The notes below the pieces were generated by a model that was not told the DNA's origin, searched no databases, and saw only the letters and a list, made by a program, of their open reading frames with translations. From contig CDMY01000200.1 in the NCBI GenBank assembly GCA_001179505.1, positions 98,411 through 162,410 of the forward strand: a DNA stretch of 64,000 nt, read 5' to 3'. The stretch's first letter is position 1. Each line of letters opens with the position of its first letter. Shown in pieces: positions 22,946-35,722 of the stretch. Position numbers and translations under genes: made by a program. Source of the DNA: Vitrella brassicaformis (lineage: Eukaryota > Sar > Vitrellaceae).

Positions 22946-25896
22946 ATGGGCAAGAAGAGCCGCAAGTTGGTGTTTCTTGACGTGCTGATCTCCGGCACTC
23001 CCGCCGGCCGCGTCGTCATCGAGCTGTTCAATGACATCACGCCCAAGACGTGCGAGAACTTCAGGTCTCGGGGCGGTCAAGAAGGGCGAGAGGGATGGAT
23101 GGGTGGTCTCATGCGTGGCATGCATGTCTGTGTGTGTCTGCGTCTGTGTGTGGGTGTTGATTCAGGTGTCTGTGCACCGGCGAGATGGGCACGGGGAAGG
23201 CCACCCGCCTCCCGCTCACCTTCAGGGGTGAGTGAGCAAAGCCAGAGCAGAGCAGGGGGCATGGACCTCACGTCACTCGTACGGACGGGTGTCTCTGACA
23301 TCCCGGGGGGCTCCACATGTAAGTACGTGGTGTGGTGTGCGGTGTCCCGTTCCTTGCGCAGGGAGTCCCTTCCACCGCGTCATCAAGGGTTTCATGATGC
23401 AGGGCGGGGACTTCCAGAACAAAAACGGCACCGGCGGCGAGAGCATCTACGGCGGCAAGTTCCCGGATGAGAACTTCAAGGCCAACCACGACAAACGAGG
23501 CCTACTCAGCATGGCCAATGCAGGTACCTAGGTGAAACGTGGCGGGGGTGGACGAGTGGACGAGTGGATGAGGAAGATGTGTGTGTGCGTGTGTGTGTGT
23601 GCGTGTGGTTCCACCGCTGTCTGTCGATATATCAGGTCCTGGCACCAACGGCAGCCAGTTCTTCATTACCTTCGCCCCGTGCCCCCATCTCGACGGGAAG
23701 CACGTGGTCTTCGGCCGCGTTGTGGATGGCTTCGACGTGCTAGACGCCGTGGAGCAGATACCCCCAGAGGCAGGCAGCAAAGACAAGTAAGTGACCAGCA
23801 GACCGACAGGCAGACACGACACCAGCCCACATACAGTCTCCATGCGCAAACTCTGTCTCTCTCTGGCAACTCACCAGGCCAAGCGAGCCCATTATCATTC
23901 GCAAGTGTGGCGAGCTGGTCCTCAACCCCGATACAGCACCGGCAGCAGCACCGGCAGCAGCAGCAGCAGCAGCGGCCGTGCAGCAGCCAGAAGAGCAGCC
24001 AGAAGAGGCCGACCGCCGCTCCCCCCGCACCAAACCCGACAAGAAGAAGAACAAGAAGAAGCGCAAGAAGACCAAAGAAGAGTCAGACGAGAGTGAGTCC
24101 AGCAGTGACGAGAGCAGCAGCAGCAGCAGCGAGTCGTCGTCCGACGAGTCTTCTTCATCCGAGTCCTCCTCGTCGAGTGAGGAGGAGCGTCGCCGGAGGC
24201 GCAGGAAGCGCAAGGCTAGGGGGAAGAAGAGGCGGCGCAAGGACAAGGACAAGGAGAACGAGGAGAAGGACAAGAAGAAGAAGCACAAGCGGGGCAAGAA
24301 GGACAAGGACGACAAGGACGCCATGGCCGAGGATGACCTACCGGACAACAAGCACGTCGAGGAGCCCGCAGACCAGAAGGACAACAAGGAGCAGGAGGAG
24401 CCCGCCGTCAAGCCAGTGGAGATCATACACAAAGGCCGCACCCTCAAAGGCCGGGTCAGCTCGGCCGTGGCTAAGCCCACCCATACACACACACACAGCG
24501 ACGGACGGCAACATGGCATTCCTCATTGCATTGCATGCCTTCTCAGGGTCACACTGTCTTCAGGAGCAGCCGCTTCGACCCGATCGAGGCACCAGTCGAC
24601 CCCTGGAAGGCCACAGACTGCCCCTACGACGACAGAGGCCGCAAACGACGCCCACCGCCACCAGTCGACAAAGCGGCCAAAGACAGTGCCGCCCACCCCC
24701 CTCCCGACCGAGAGCAGCCCCAGGTTCCTCCGCCCCACTCGGCCGCCGAGCGCCGTGACCACTACTACAGTGCCACATCTCGTGCTGAGCGTGAGGAGGA
24801 TGTGCCCATGTACCCTCTGTATGGCGATGAGGAGGAGAGGGGCCGCAAGCGCGCCAGGCCCCGCCAGCAGATGACGGCGGACCGCTGGGGTGGTGGGCCC
24901 TCTCGCGAGGGCGAGGACACCACCGAGCAGATCCGGTTGCACGCCAAGGCCTCGGTCAAGAATGTCCTCGACCAGCACCCGGAGAGGGAGGGCGACAAGC
25001 GGGGGCCTGACGATCGGCCGAGAGAACCGCGACGCCAGGAGCGAGACGACCGTAGGGATGATGATCGGCGGGGCCCCTACGACCGCCCGCCGCCACGAGA
25101 CGACAGGGGCCGTGACGTCGACTGGCGCGATAGGCGTGGCGGCTATGGGTCTCGACGTGACGACAGAGATCGCGAGTGGTATCGTGAGAGGCGCGAGGAG
25201 AGGGGGGACATGCGGCGTGGTGGGTATCGTGAGAGGGAGAGGGAGGAGAGGGACCGGCGCGAGAGGGGGCGGTGGATGGACGGGGGGGCTGACGGTGGAG
25301 ACCGTCGACATCGAGACGATGAGGTGAGGTAACAACACAGCACACACACAGACGACACAAGAAACCCATTCCATGGACACCCCCTCGTCTGTCTGTCCCC
25401 TGCTCTTTCACGCAGCGTGACCGAGATCGTGAGCAGGACCGTTCTGACAAGGATGGCAGGCGCATACCAGACTATCGAGATCTGGAGGAGGTGAGGACAT
25501 CAAGACCCCACTCGAACGAGCAAAGCAGCCAGCTAAGACACCTCCACTGCCTGTCTCTCCCTGCAGGATGATCGTGATCGCGGCCGTGACCGACGCGAGG
25601 CTGACAGAGACCGCCCCCCAGGGGCTCGCGATGAGGACGACCGACGCACAAGGGACATCCGTCGGCGCGAGAGGGACGGGAGGCAGGAGGATGGCGAGCT
25701 GAATGACGCCAACTCTAAGAAAGGAGGACAGCGTGATGATGATGGCGATCGCCCTGGTGAGGAGAGGAGCCCTGACAGCGGCGGCGTGAAGGGCGGCGGG
25801 AAGAAAAGGTCTCGATGGGACATGACAGCTCCCCGGAAGGACGACAGGGAGGGAGGGGGGGAGGGGAAGGGGGACAAGGAGTACGTGCCCGAGTGA
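22946..25896 (+). CDS. Cyclophilin with C-terminal RS-like domain
   Basis: Peptidyl-prolyl isomerase of the SR-cyclophilin class, which works in pre-mRNA splicing in the nucleus. The isomerase domain (about residues 8-180) shows [15 protein letters not shown] with the catalytic Arg in [35 protein letters not shown] and [13 protein letters not shown]. The usual cyclosporin-contact Trp before DGKH is His here (PHLDGKH), as in several large cyclophilins, so cyclosporin binding may be weak. After KCGELVLN come an Ala run, acidic Ser blocks (about 24100-24180), Lys-rich blocks with NLS-like [10 protein letters not shown], and then a long Arg-Asp/Arg-Glu tail (24950-25700) with many RD, RE and DR dipeptides. 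The last exon ends KSRWDMTAP-like ([15 protein letters not shown]) and KEYVPE. Stop TGA 25894-25896. Confidence 0.92.
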
Positions 25897-26474
25897 GGGA
25901 GGGCAGAGAGAGAGAGAGACAAAGAGGCAGGCAGGCAGGCAGATAGACGGGGCTGTCTGTCTGTCTGTCTGTGTTGCGTAAGGTGGGCTATGTGATGACG
26001 GGCGGCTGGTTGTTTGTTTGCTGATGTCCATGGTGATGCATAGGGGTGGGGTCTTTCTGACAGAAGCGGAAAGGGCCGTTGCTTCACCGCTGGCGAGAAG
26101 AAGCGACCTCAGACACGAGCAAACTGACGACAGACAGACAAACAGACAGACAGTGGCTCACTTGATGTGCACCGGTCCACTGCGTGAATGCGAGTCGCAT
26201 CTGCCTACTTTTTCTCATCTGTCGTGCTCTGGATAATATGGCTGACTTGGGGACTGGGGTGTGGGTGGCGTGAGTGTGTTTAAGAGAGACAGACGCCGCG
26301 CACACACATGACATGACATGGCCGGCGATGCGGTGTGTGACTCACGCGACAGATTGATGGATGGATCACATCAACCAACGAGCGATTCAACACATACGTG
26401 ATGATGTCGGATGCTATCAACGCCATGACTGACAAGTCGCCACACCCCACCATGTACAGTAGCCGGTCGGTCCA
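25897..26474. other. Convergent intergenic region
   Basis: Between the cyclophilin stop and the stop of the minus-strand gene that follows. Holds GA-, GACA- and GGCA-rich simple repeats at 25905-25975 and 26120-26155. No exon or RNA gene is seen. Confidence 0.4.
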
Positions 26475-29224
26475 TCAGTCCAACTCAATCACATCGGGCG
26501 AGCCTTGCAGCTGCTGGTCGTCGCCCGTCAGATCCATCGCTGCAGGGTTGTGCTGGGCGCTGCGCGCCACATTCTGCTGGCGCTGCCTCTGCTGCACTTG
26601 GGGTGCCAGCCGAGAGGGAAACATGGGCCACGCTGGGCGGGATGGGGGGACGCTGGCAGCAGCAGCACCACCACCAGCAGCAGCAGCAGCAGCAGCGGCA
26701 TCCCCACGCCTTATCTAAAAGACGGAAGAGAGGATTGGGGCAGAGAGCGGTGAGAGAGACACCACACACGTCGGATGGCATTCTGCCTTTCATTTCATTC
26801 TCTCCTCTCACCAGATCGGCGAATGGGTCGGGTTTCCTTTCCTGTTCGCCAGGCAGCTTCCTGGCCTGCTCGTCGGCCGCCTTCTTAACCGCCACGAGGC
26901 CCTTGCGGACGGCCGATGACGACTGCAAGCCGCCCATCTTGGCCAGGATGTGGCCGAAGACGCAGCTGTCGTACCTCACTAGGAGGCGCTCGATCTCGAC
27001 GTCAACCAGCCGCCGTAAGGCCTAAGGGAGAAGACAGCAGATGGAGAGGAAGGGCTGTGTCTGTATGAGGCAGGGACGTGTGTTGGTCTGTTGTACCTAC
27101 CATGATGAGGTCGGTCTTCATCCTCTCCCCTGGGCTCACTGGGCCGCCATCTCTGCCGCCTTGACTCAGCTCCACCGGACGCACACCACTCGCCCGCCCC
27201 TCCCCACCTTCCTCCTCCCCATCACCCATACCCACACCCACGCTCATACTCACACAGCCGGCGACGAGGTCAGCCACGTCCCCGTGTGCGGCGTCTTGTG
27301 CCGGCCCCTCGGTCGTCGTGAGCATCTGGCCGAATGCGTGCAGCTGCTGGTCGCCAGTCGTCAGGACGAAAAGCAGGAGGGCTGCGTAGCTGTCTGTCGA
27401 CTCCTTCATCGCCGCCAGCACTCGGGGCTCCACTGCCGATGGCATGCGCTTTTGACGCTGCTGGTGCTGCTGCTGGTGGTGATTTAGGGGCCAGATGAGG
27501 GGGATGTTGGGTGGGGGAGGGGACAAGGGCGATTGGCTGGCCTGGCCGCTGACCCGCTGCAGGATGGTGCGGCTGATGTTGCACTCGTGTGACGGGCAGA
27601 AGGTGTGCTCGCAGCTGGGCCTCTCCGCTGCTGCTGCTGCTGCTGCTGCCACTGCCCCAGCGGGTGTCTTCTTCTTTTTCCTCCCCGCGCCCCTCTCTTC
27701 TTCCTTCCGCCCGCCCGGCCACTCTTCGCCCGCATCCACCAGCGACACGGCCAAGTCAGCCCTGGGGAATTTGAGCTGCATTGACGAGCAGGCAGGAAGG
27801 CTCCGGTCCGAAAACCGCTGGAACCGCGGAAGAAAGTCGCTCCTGAGCTCGGGGGGGCCCCGTGGCCGCGCCAAGACGTACCTCAGCAGCAGTAGGTAGC
27901 ACACCGTGGCCGGCTCGTCTCTGAGCATGAGGGACTGCACGAAGCTCTCCCAGATGCATTGTGCCACCCGGGCGAGCCGGATGAGGCAGTGGCTGCTGTC
28001 GGCGGGATCGATGTGGGGCAGGTTGCGACACCTGCAGCAGCAGCCACCGCAGATGTGCAGGCTGATCAGCACCATGAAGCCATCCACGTGCAAGGCCGCC
28101 GGCCCGCTCTTGACGATCGCCTTCACCAGCAGCCAGATGACATCAAACGGCACCATCTGGAGGTGCCTCTGCGCCACCCCCCACACCAGCTCCAGCCACC
28201 GCATCCGACCAGAAACGTTCTCGCCTGCTCTCTGCTTGAGCTTCTGGATGTGGTCCCGCAGGACCTGGAAGGACCCCGTCATCGAGAGCACCAGCCGACG
28301 CACTGGGCGGCCAGAAGTGATCGCAGGCAGCGTCAGGAAGTGGCAGAGAAGTAGGAGGATGATCTCGCTCGTCACACGGCGCAGGGCGGCGAGAAAGGGG
28401 GGCTGCGATGTCGATGTCGATGGCGACGCCGACGCCGACGGGATGCCGTCGTCCATGCCTGTGATAGACGCCAGCCGGGCAGATTGCTCAATCAGGCCCT
28501 CAAGCACGTCGTCATGCCACTCCATAGAGGCGAAATACACACCACTGCTGTCAGCCGGGCCAGCTGATGTCGCTTGATCTTCCTTGGCGGGCGGGGAGGG
28601 GACAGGGGCCTGCGGCGCGGCGATGGCTGCCTCCTCGGAGTGTGTGGTCGGGTCGGGCCAGTGCAAACGGACCATCTGCCGGCAGAGCTGACGGATGAGT
28701 CGCTGCTGCTGCTCCCCAGTGAGGCACGAAGGGCTGCCCGTCGCGCCGGCGTCAATCTCCATGGGTGCAGCTGAGTCGCTCTGACGGTCACGGATGGCCG
28801 ACTGCCGGATGGATGGCAGCAGCGACGGGTCTGTCGAGTTGAGGAGCACCAGACGCAGGTGCATCCGGTGGAACAGGCGAAGCAAATCGGGTTTCGTGAT
28901 GGTGCTGCTGCTGCTGTTGCCAGCGAGGACTCCATCTCCACTGCCGGCGGTCCTTCTCATCAGGCGGCGGATTTGCTCATCTCCTGCACCATCCTTCCTG
29001 AGTTCCTCCTCCATCAGCCTGCGCAGCGCATCCCGCCCTGTCGGCACGATGCCTCGCTGCGGCAGGCCGCTCAGGCGGGCGTCCTGGATCTCACGCTGTC
29101 TGCCCTTCGTCTGGCGCAGGGCTTTGTGGATCTCGTGGACAATCGGGTCGATTGACGTTGCTGCCGCTGCCAGGAGGTCATCGAGGCCACCGTCCTCACG
29201 CGCGGCCAACTCCAGGACGCTCAT
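26475..29224 (-). CDS. Large helical protein, unassigned (weak Integrator subunit 3 resemblance)
   Basis: The first exon is unusually long for this window (about 2.1 kb, from ATG at 29222-29224). Two shorter exons near 26815-27020 and 26475-26715 follow, ending SPDVIELD and TGA at 26475-26477. The protein starts MSVLELAAREDGGLDD, has an early charged helix (ALRRLMEEELRKDG) and predicted helical repeats. The block VIWLLVKAIVKSGPAALHVD resembles the INTS3 segment LVWLVRELVKSG..GADG, and RYDSCVFGHILAKMGG is another conserved-looking helix. The resemblance to INTS3 is from memory and short, so the assignment is tentative. Ala runs coded by GCT repeats occur in the last exon (26660-26700) and near 27630. 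It shares a 125-base spacer with the divergent 2OG oxygenase gene. Confidence 0.7.
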
Positions 29225-29349
29225 TTTGGGGCGAACGCAAGAGGGAACGAAGAATTTACAAATGATATTGCGAGCTTGACAAGCGACCCGGCATAGGAAA
29301 ACCTCGTCTACAGCCTAATTGGTTTCTCAACAGGCCCAAGCAGCGTGTG
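29225..29349. promoter_or_regulatory. Compact bidirectional promoter, 125 bases
   Basis: The shortest head-to-head spacer in the window, between ATG 29222-29224 (minus) and ATG 29350 (plus). It is A/T-richer than its neighbours, with GAATTTACAAATGATATT at 29252-29269. No other feature is seen. Confidence 0.45.
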
Positions 29350-30534
29350 ATGAGTAGCTCTTTGCCGCCTGCCGAGGATCCTCCGAAGCGCAAGACGCGC
29401 TGGAGGAGGGACAAGGGAGATAGCAAAGCAGGCGCAGCAGCACGCCCGGCGTCCCACTCGTCCCATCCCGTGAGTCACCAGCCATCTCCCAACCGCCCCA
29501 TCGGCACCGTCGCGCTCCCCAATGCGGCCACCGCATCCATCCACAAGGCCATGCGCTCATCGCAGTTCCTCATGTGCGACTCCACTAGCTTCATGGACTT
29601 TTCAAGAGCATTGGAGGGGGGATCCCTCTATCTGCCGAGTTTCTTCGGTGACGCTGGAGATCTGTTTGAGCAGCTGAGTGAGGATGTGGTGTCACACGCT
29701 GAGGGAGAGGGCGGGTTGGTCAGCTGGTCGCAGCACCTCAAGGCAAGAAGGACCAAAGGGGCAAACAGTGCCAAACACACTCACTTATGCGCTCGGGTGT
29801 CCAACCGCGCGGTTTCCTCTCTCTGTCAGCTGGAGGACCCCGACTTCTCGCGAGCGTTTCAGAGTGTGCTGCAGCGGCTGTCTGACTACTTCGATTTGGA
29901 GGTCTACGCGTCGCGCCTCAACTTCTACCGCTGTGGGTCGGACTGGAAGCCCTACCACCACGACAGCCACGCATACAGCAAAGACAGAGGACATGTAAGA
30001 AAGGACGTCAGGGAGCGAGCGAGCGGGCGGGCGGGCGTGCGGGCAACCACACAGATCAGCAACACACACACACACATCACCTCACATAAGCTGTAGTTGC
30101 ACGTCTGTTTCCCTGTCTGGTCTGTGCTGTGTGTCTGTCTGTCTACCTGTGTGGTGTGGTGTGGTGTGTGTTGATGTGTGCGGGTCAGGTGCAGAAAGAG
30201 GATTTCACCGTGGGCGCCTCCTTCGGCGCGTCTCGTGAGCTGGCCTTCAAGCACAAGCCGTCAGGTGAATGCTCACAGCCTAGCGCCAGCAGCACCAGCA
30301 CCAGCACAAGCACCGCTTTCTCCCTCTCAACTCAATGCAGGTTCGGTCTTCTCGTTCCCGCAGCAGTCGGGTGACATCTTCGCCTTCAACTCGCTGGTCA
30401 ACGAGCGGTTCAAGCATGGCGTGCCCAAGGTGGACAAGGACAAGGCCGGCCCGCGGATATCGGTCATCGCCTGGGGCAAGAGGCGGTCGCTCAACACGCG
30501 AAATGCGGGACTGTCTGAGCTGACGAATTCGTAG
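29350..30534 (+). CDS. 2-oxoglutarate/Fe(II) oxygenase, AlkB-like
   Basis: Predicted non-haem iron dioxygenase. The metal-binding triad is visible: HHD in KPYHHDSHAYSKDRG, the distal His in NERFKHGVPKV, and the 2OG-binding Arg in GPRISVIAWGKRRSL. The sheet segment FTVGASFGASRELAFKHKPS and the turn QQSGDIFAFNSLVNE are as in AlkB-type double-stranded beta-helix enzymes. The N-terminus (MSSSLPPAEDPPKRKTRWRR) is basic and probably unstructured. LNFYRCGSDWKPYH gives the Asn-x-Tyr pattern typical of nucleic-acid AlkB enzymes, so a nucleic acid demethylase is possible, but substrate cannot be fixed. Four exons; the exon break around 30260-30340 is inferred. Stop TAG 30532-30534. Start at ATG 29350, the first in frame. 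Confidence 0.8.
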
Positions 30535-31227
30535 AAGAAAGGGAGAGGGTGTGTGTGTGTCTGTGTGTGCTGTGTGTGGGGATGGTCGTTCTTGTACAGC
30601 GTCTGCATGACAGACTCATTCATGGGTCGAATGGCGAATGGTTGCATTCAATTAAAACATGACCGTGGTGGGATGCAATTCAGTCCGTCCGTCCCTCATC
30701 GCGCGCATGGCATGGCATGGATGTGGTGTACCCAAGCCGCATGTAGCACACCACACCACACCACACCACCACCGTCACACACATCAAATCACGTTGGCCA
30801 GTTGGAACTGGGCCCAGAAATCAATGATACCAAGGACATCTGTCTAACCGGTTGGTTGCACAACCTCACCCCAATGCCATCCACGCCCCAGCAAGTGCCG
30901 TGCTTATACACGAACGCTATGAATCGAATCACGCAAGTGGACATTCACCCAGCCACCCCAGCCATCCCATGGCATGGCAGGCATCCCTCCCTCCCTGCTG
31001 CCACGCCCTTTTCGCCCCAAAACGGCATGGCAGCACACACATCACATCCACACACATCATATGCACACACACACACACACGCGCATGCAGCCAGCTGCGC
31101 GCACCCACTCGGCCGCTGCCGCCCCCTGCAGACGGCTGAGCGGTGCGTGCGGCGTGCGCCCCCTGCATGGCGGTTGAAAACTTTATGAAAAAGACGACAG
31201 ACAATACATTACCACACCGACGGCTAG
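30535..31227. other. Convergent intergenic region with CA/GT repeats
   Basis: Lies between the stop codons of the oxygenase and the ZIP gene. It contains GT-rich (30548-30580) and CA-rich (30745-30785, 31035-31085) tracts and an ATTAAA at 30650-30655. Its open frames are composed of simple-repeat codons and are not supported. Confidence 0.4.
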
Positions 31228-33052
31228 CTACGATTGAAATGCGACGGCGGTCATGACAGCGGCGCCGATCCACACAGCGACGATCTTGTACAGGCAGGCA
31301 AGACCCTGACAGACAGACAGACGGACAGACAGACAGATGGCAGAGAGATGGCACTTGTGCCAAGGAGTGAGTATCAGTCAGTCTGCAGTGCAGTGCAGTG
31401 CCGCCTGGTCCAGTCAAGTCAAGTCTCACCTGCACGCCTTCCCTCAGGCATTTTGGAATGATCTCATACAACGCCACGTAGAAAAATGTACCTGCAACAA
31501 CCAACCAGCCCACCCCACCACCGGCCATCCCATCCAGCCATGAGTGTGTTGTGCTGTATGATAGATAAGACCTTACCGGCAGCGAGGGCGGACAGGACGC
31601 CACAGGCGGTGGCGCCCGTGGCCGTGCCCTGGTTGACGTAGAGGATCGTCAGGCCCAGTGCGGCGCCCAGAGGGGTCATCAGGGAAAACGTCAGGACCGA
31701 CGCAAGGAACTCTGCGACACAAACAACACAACAGACCCATCACACCACACCCGACCCGTCTTCGTCGCTGTCTCTTGTGTTTGTCGACTCACGTCGTATT
31801 GGAAGTCCACTCGCCACGAGGCTGGTCCCTGGGGAAACAGTACAGCAGCAGCGAGGGGCGGGGCTGATGTAGGTAGCTAGCTAGCTAGTGCGTCCATTCC
31901 ATCTCGCCTGCCTCGGCTGCCCTCTCCTCTCCTCTCACCAAGTGCGAATCCTGCGAGGGACTTGTGTGCGATGATGGCGATGCCCACACTGGCAACGCTC
32001 ACAGTTGCTGACCCCAGACCCATCCCTGATCACACACACACACACACACGGACACACACACCCGACACAGAGAGAGAGCTTCATCGATGTGTCGCTCGTG
32101 GATGGGATGGTACCTACCCTCGATGAAGCTGTGTACGGAGATGGCGACGAACAGCACGAGGGCGGGGAACCAAGCGATGTCCTTCTCCCTCAGCGCGTGC
32201 CACTGCGTGTCCTCCACATCGCTGCCAACCAGGTTGCCAATGGCCCCAGGCACCTCCATCTTCGCCATGGCCCCTCCATCTTCTCCATGGCAGCACCCTG
32301 CTGCAGCTGCTGGATGCTCATGCGGATGCGGATGCGGATGCTGATGCGTATGCGTGTGGCCGAGGAGGCTCTCATGAAGGTGCTTGTTGGCCTTGTGGGA
32401 CGAGAGGGGCGAGTCGCCGCCGCCGCCCGAGCGGTCGTTGGGTGCCTCGCTGTCGCCTGTGTGGAGGTGTTTGGAGGCGTGTGCGTCGAAGTGGAAGGGT
32501 ACGGGCCTGCAGGGGGGGAGGTTCTGCCTCCTGTGGCGGATGAACTCGGCGATGTGCTCCAACGTGAGCATGAGCAGGAAGCCTATCCACGAGAGCATCC
32601 CCGCAACAACAGCACGCTGGTCGCCGAACGCCTGGGCCAGCTGTGACGAGGCGTCCACGATCATGTCGCACACGGAGACCGCCAGGCAGACACCTACATG
32701 ACATGAAGAAGGAAGGCACAGAGGAGGCACAGGCATGGGCATGGTCCTCTGTTTTCTGTGTCGTCTGACAGGGTCAGACAAAATCTGTTCACACGCACAG
32801 TACTCACCGCCAGCCATTGCGGTGAGGACCTCGAAGAGCAGCTCGGACACCTGGCCCTGCTTCATCACGCCTGCACACACAACACACGACAGACAGACAG
32901 ACAAGCAGCCCAGACAGACAGGGAGTGAAAGAGCGTCTGTCTGCCTGAGTGTGAGGATCGTCCATCTACCCACCCGGGAGTGCGGCACCAACGATGGCGG
33001 CGACGAAGATGACCCCCATCCAAATGAACTTGTCCACGAACGCTGCCACCAT
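31228..33052 (-). CDS. ZIP-family zinc/iron transporter
   Basis: Eight-span metal importer of the ZIP (SLC39) family. Span 1 is DKFIWMGVIFVAAIVGAALP right after the start MVAAFV. The long cytosolic loop between the early spans is very His-rich (GHTHTHQHPHPHPHEHPAAA), typical of the variable metal-sensing loop. The pore signature is present: SVHSFIEG at the end of the 32120-32646 exon (metal-binding His in span IV) and IIAHKSLAGFALGTSLV (span V HK motif). Later spans read TPLGAALGLTILYV and AAGTFFYVALYEIIPKCL, another ZIP hallmark. The last exon ends AVWIGAAVMTAVAFQS and TAG at 31228-31230. About seven exons. Upstream lies a perfect tandem duplication with telomere-like motifs. Confidence 0.92.
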
Positions 33053-33915
33053 TGGGATTCACAAATCAGAAGCTTACGGGAGAATAGAACAAGATGGATC
33101 TTTCAAAATGCCACTAGCTCTGAGTCCCCGAACCGACTGATAGGAAAATCGTTTGGGGAGAGGAGAATTAACCCTAGTCCTCCTCGCAGGGTTTCCGAAT
33201 TAACCCTAGTCCTCCTCGCAGGGTTTCCGCTGTGGGGTTTGGGTTGGGCTTAGAGACGCGAGGGAGGAACGTTGCATCCCTCCTCACGCTGGACCTCGGA
33301 AGAGCAGCGCAGCGCCACGGCGGGAGACCTGTGAGGGACAAGGCCAACTCTTTGCAGGTCGAGTTGCAGGTGAGATGACAACGCTCATATTTCCTTTCCT
33401 TACATAACACTGCAAAGACGACGATAAGGCCCCTCATGGCCGGCGCCTCCTACTCTGTGCACTACAGGACTCGCGAGCTTGCTCCGTGGGGGCTTCGCGT
33501 GAGGGCTTCGCATGCGTTACGGCGAAAGCGCAGCGAGTCCCGCCAGCCCGACGGAGGAGGGAAATTTCATTGAGTGGCGCCCTTACTGTGAGGGGGCGGG
33601 TGCCTTCCCTTCACATGATGGATGGATGGATGGATGTGTGGACACCTGTCTATGTCATCTATCCGTGGTGGTGTCATCCATCGGTCGACTGAAGCTCTGT
33701 GTGTATCTTGCAATGAGAAAGCTGTGATTCAACCAAGCCAAAAAAGCCACACATCTAACCAAGCCAAAAAGAGCTTCACACACATGCACCATCCTGAATG
33801 GAATCGCGCATGCAGTCAGGTAGTCAGACAGTCAGACAGACAGTCATCCCATGCATTCTTCCAAAACAGTCAGTCAACCCATAACCCCGCCCTCTCCCAC
33901 AGCCGTCTGACTCAC
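33053..33915. promoter_or_regulatory. Upstream region of the ZIP gene
   Basis: Intergenic between two minus-strand genes. A perfect 32-base tandem duplication sits at 33166-33197 and 33198-33229, with AATTAACCCTAG and CAGGGTTTCCG in each unit (telomere-like CCCTAA/TTAGGG), about 115-180 bases upstream of the ZIP start codon. The rest (33230-33915) shows only GGAT and CAGT simple repeats and no supported gene. Confidence 0.5.
33166..33229. repeat. Perfect 2 x 32 bp tandem duplication
   Basis: Two identical 32-base units, each containing TTAACCCTAG and GCAGGGTTTCCG. The identity suggests a recent slip or strong constraint. Confidence 0.95.
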
Positions 33916-35386
33916 TCACTGCAGGTATGCGATCGCGAACCCCTCGATGTGCTTCTGACACACCGGGCACCGACCTCCCGCCGCCGAAGGCTGCGTCGTG
34001 ATGTCAACATAGCACGACTGACACAGGCACACGTGACCCTGAAGCGAAACACATAAACATGCACACACACATTAACCGGGCAACCACAATGTGGTCATCT
34101 TTCTGTGTGCTTACACAGGGCTTGAGCAGTACATTCTTCTCCTTGGCGAAGCACACGGAGCAGTTTAAGCCCTCCTCCCTCCCCTCTGTCTTGGCCTTCT
34201 CGATGGCATCCTTGATACGCCTCTCCGCTGACTCCTTTCGCCTGGCCTCCAGCCGCTCTTCGGTCTGGCAGACGAGGCGCTGCACGCTGACCGCCTCGTT
34301 GGCGATGGCCGACTGCTTGTTCTTCAGCGTCTGCAAGAAACTCGCCAGGCCACTCTTGGTTTGCGTCATCGGCAGCTTAGCGGTCAAACTGCGCGCGGCG
34401 GGAAGGAAAAGAAGACGACAGATTTGTCTGACAGGGATCGGGATACGCTGACTGCCTACCTTTCGACCGTATTGCTGCGCCACGCGGTGAGCTTTCCCTC
34501 CGCCGCCTTTTTGCTGGTCTCTAGCGCCCCAATCTGTGCTCGCAGAGCGGTGATCTGCTGTTGGTAACGCTTCACCTCCGCCTGCTCATTCGTTGACACA
34601 CAGCGCAGAGAGCGGGCTGGGCTGAGCAGTGCCGGAGAGCGTCAGATGTCTTATGTACCTCGAGGCGCTGGTTCTCCTGTCTCTTCTTGTCGTACTCGTG
34701 CACAACCTCACGGGACGCTCGCGTGCCAGGAGATGGAGAACCTGCAGACAGGCCGAGAAGCGACAAGCCTTTGCGTCACTGTGTGCGAGAGCGTCCCTCA
34801 CCTCTGTGGCAGCAGCTGAAGCGGCCTCCTCCCGGAGTCGTCTTGCGAGGGGCTGGTCGATATACTGGCTGAGCTCCCGTTGCCGTACCTCCACGCAGGC
34901 ATTGGACTGCTCAATGACGCACAATGCACAGACAAAGGGACGCGCGCGTTTCCACCGTATGGCACGTGTGTCGTCTCTGCTGACCTTGGGTTGCTTCGCA
35001 CCCTTCTGTCCGCCTGCTGCGCCGTCCGCTTGGCGCTTCCTTTCATACAACGATCTTCTATCCTCCTGCAGACACGCACAACACCACACCAGCAAGGATG
35101 ACCAACACAGAGAGGAGGATCGTGCCGTATCCACACGTCACGTCATGGAGGCCTTTTCCCGCACCTTGCCGCCATTCGGGCTGGCGACAGCAGCAGCAAC
35201 AGCAGCAGCAGCAGCTGCAGCAGCGGGGGCAAGTGCCTGAAACAAGACATATGCAGCGGCAGATTGTGCGACTCTGTGTCGAAGTGGCACACACTACAGT
35301 CAGAAGCATGATCTCACCTTGCCGCTGGGACTTGCGGCCCCTGCGACAGCGCCGAGCATTGCCCTTGCGACAGCGCCGTTCAGCAT
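33916..35386 (-). CDS. Coiled-coil protein with C-terminal RING finger
   Basis: Predicted E3 ubiquitin ligase. The last two exons give a C3HC4 RING: CSVCFAKEKNVLLKPC joined to GHVCLCQSCYVD, then RCPVCQKHIEGFAIAYLQ and TGA at 33916-33918. Upstream exons form a long coiled coil (DKKRQENQRLEAEVKRYQQQ, ITALRAQIGALETSKKAAEG, TEERLEARRKESAERRIKDA). The probable N-terminus is MLNGAVARAMLGAVAG followed by an Ala-rich exon (CTG/GCT repeats near 35195-35225) and a basic one (DRRSLYERKRQADG). The layout, coils then terminal RING, recalls BRE1/RNF20 or LRSAM1-type ligases, but the RING alone does not decide. The junction near 34740-34800 could not be made in phase with simple GT-AG ends. Start at ATG 35384-35386 is the best choice. 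Confidence 0.75.
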
Positions 35387-35722
35387 TGGCAGCTGCAGAC
35401 ACACAAACGGCGAACAAGCCGCAGATCTTTAATGTGTCGCAACTCCGGCGTGTGATTAGCTCCTCTCTCCCGCACCTCACACGGCCCCTCACAGCGCTTC
35501 ACGGCGAGTCGATCCAGTGGATCGCCTGCTTTCGCCCATTTTGCCCCTTGGCCCCTGGAGGAGCTCCTGTGCGGCTTCTGTGCTTCGCCTGTAGGCTAAT
35601 CACCTATCGAAATCCGACAAACCATAAGTCGGAGCGGTTTCAACGGCCTTCTTGGCCTTCTCGCCATCGCCGCGCAAGCACGGGCCTTCTCCTGGCTCCC
35701 TGCCTCATCGCCACCGACAGCC
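35387..35722. promoter_or_regulatory. Bidirectional promoter region, RING protein / OGFr-domain protein
   Basis: A 336-base spacer between divergent starts. Open frames that cross it are extensions of neighbouring exons or poly-Cys shadows of CAG repeats. No distinct motif is recognised. Confidence 0.4.

Noticed and set aside
35058-35492. Minus-strand frame with a poly-Cys stretch
   Set aside because: It is the wrong frame of the Ala-rich exon of the RING protein, where GCT repeats read as TGC.
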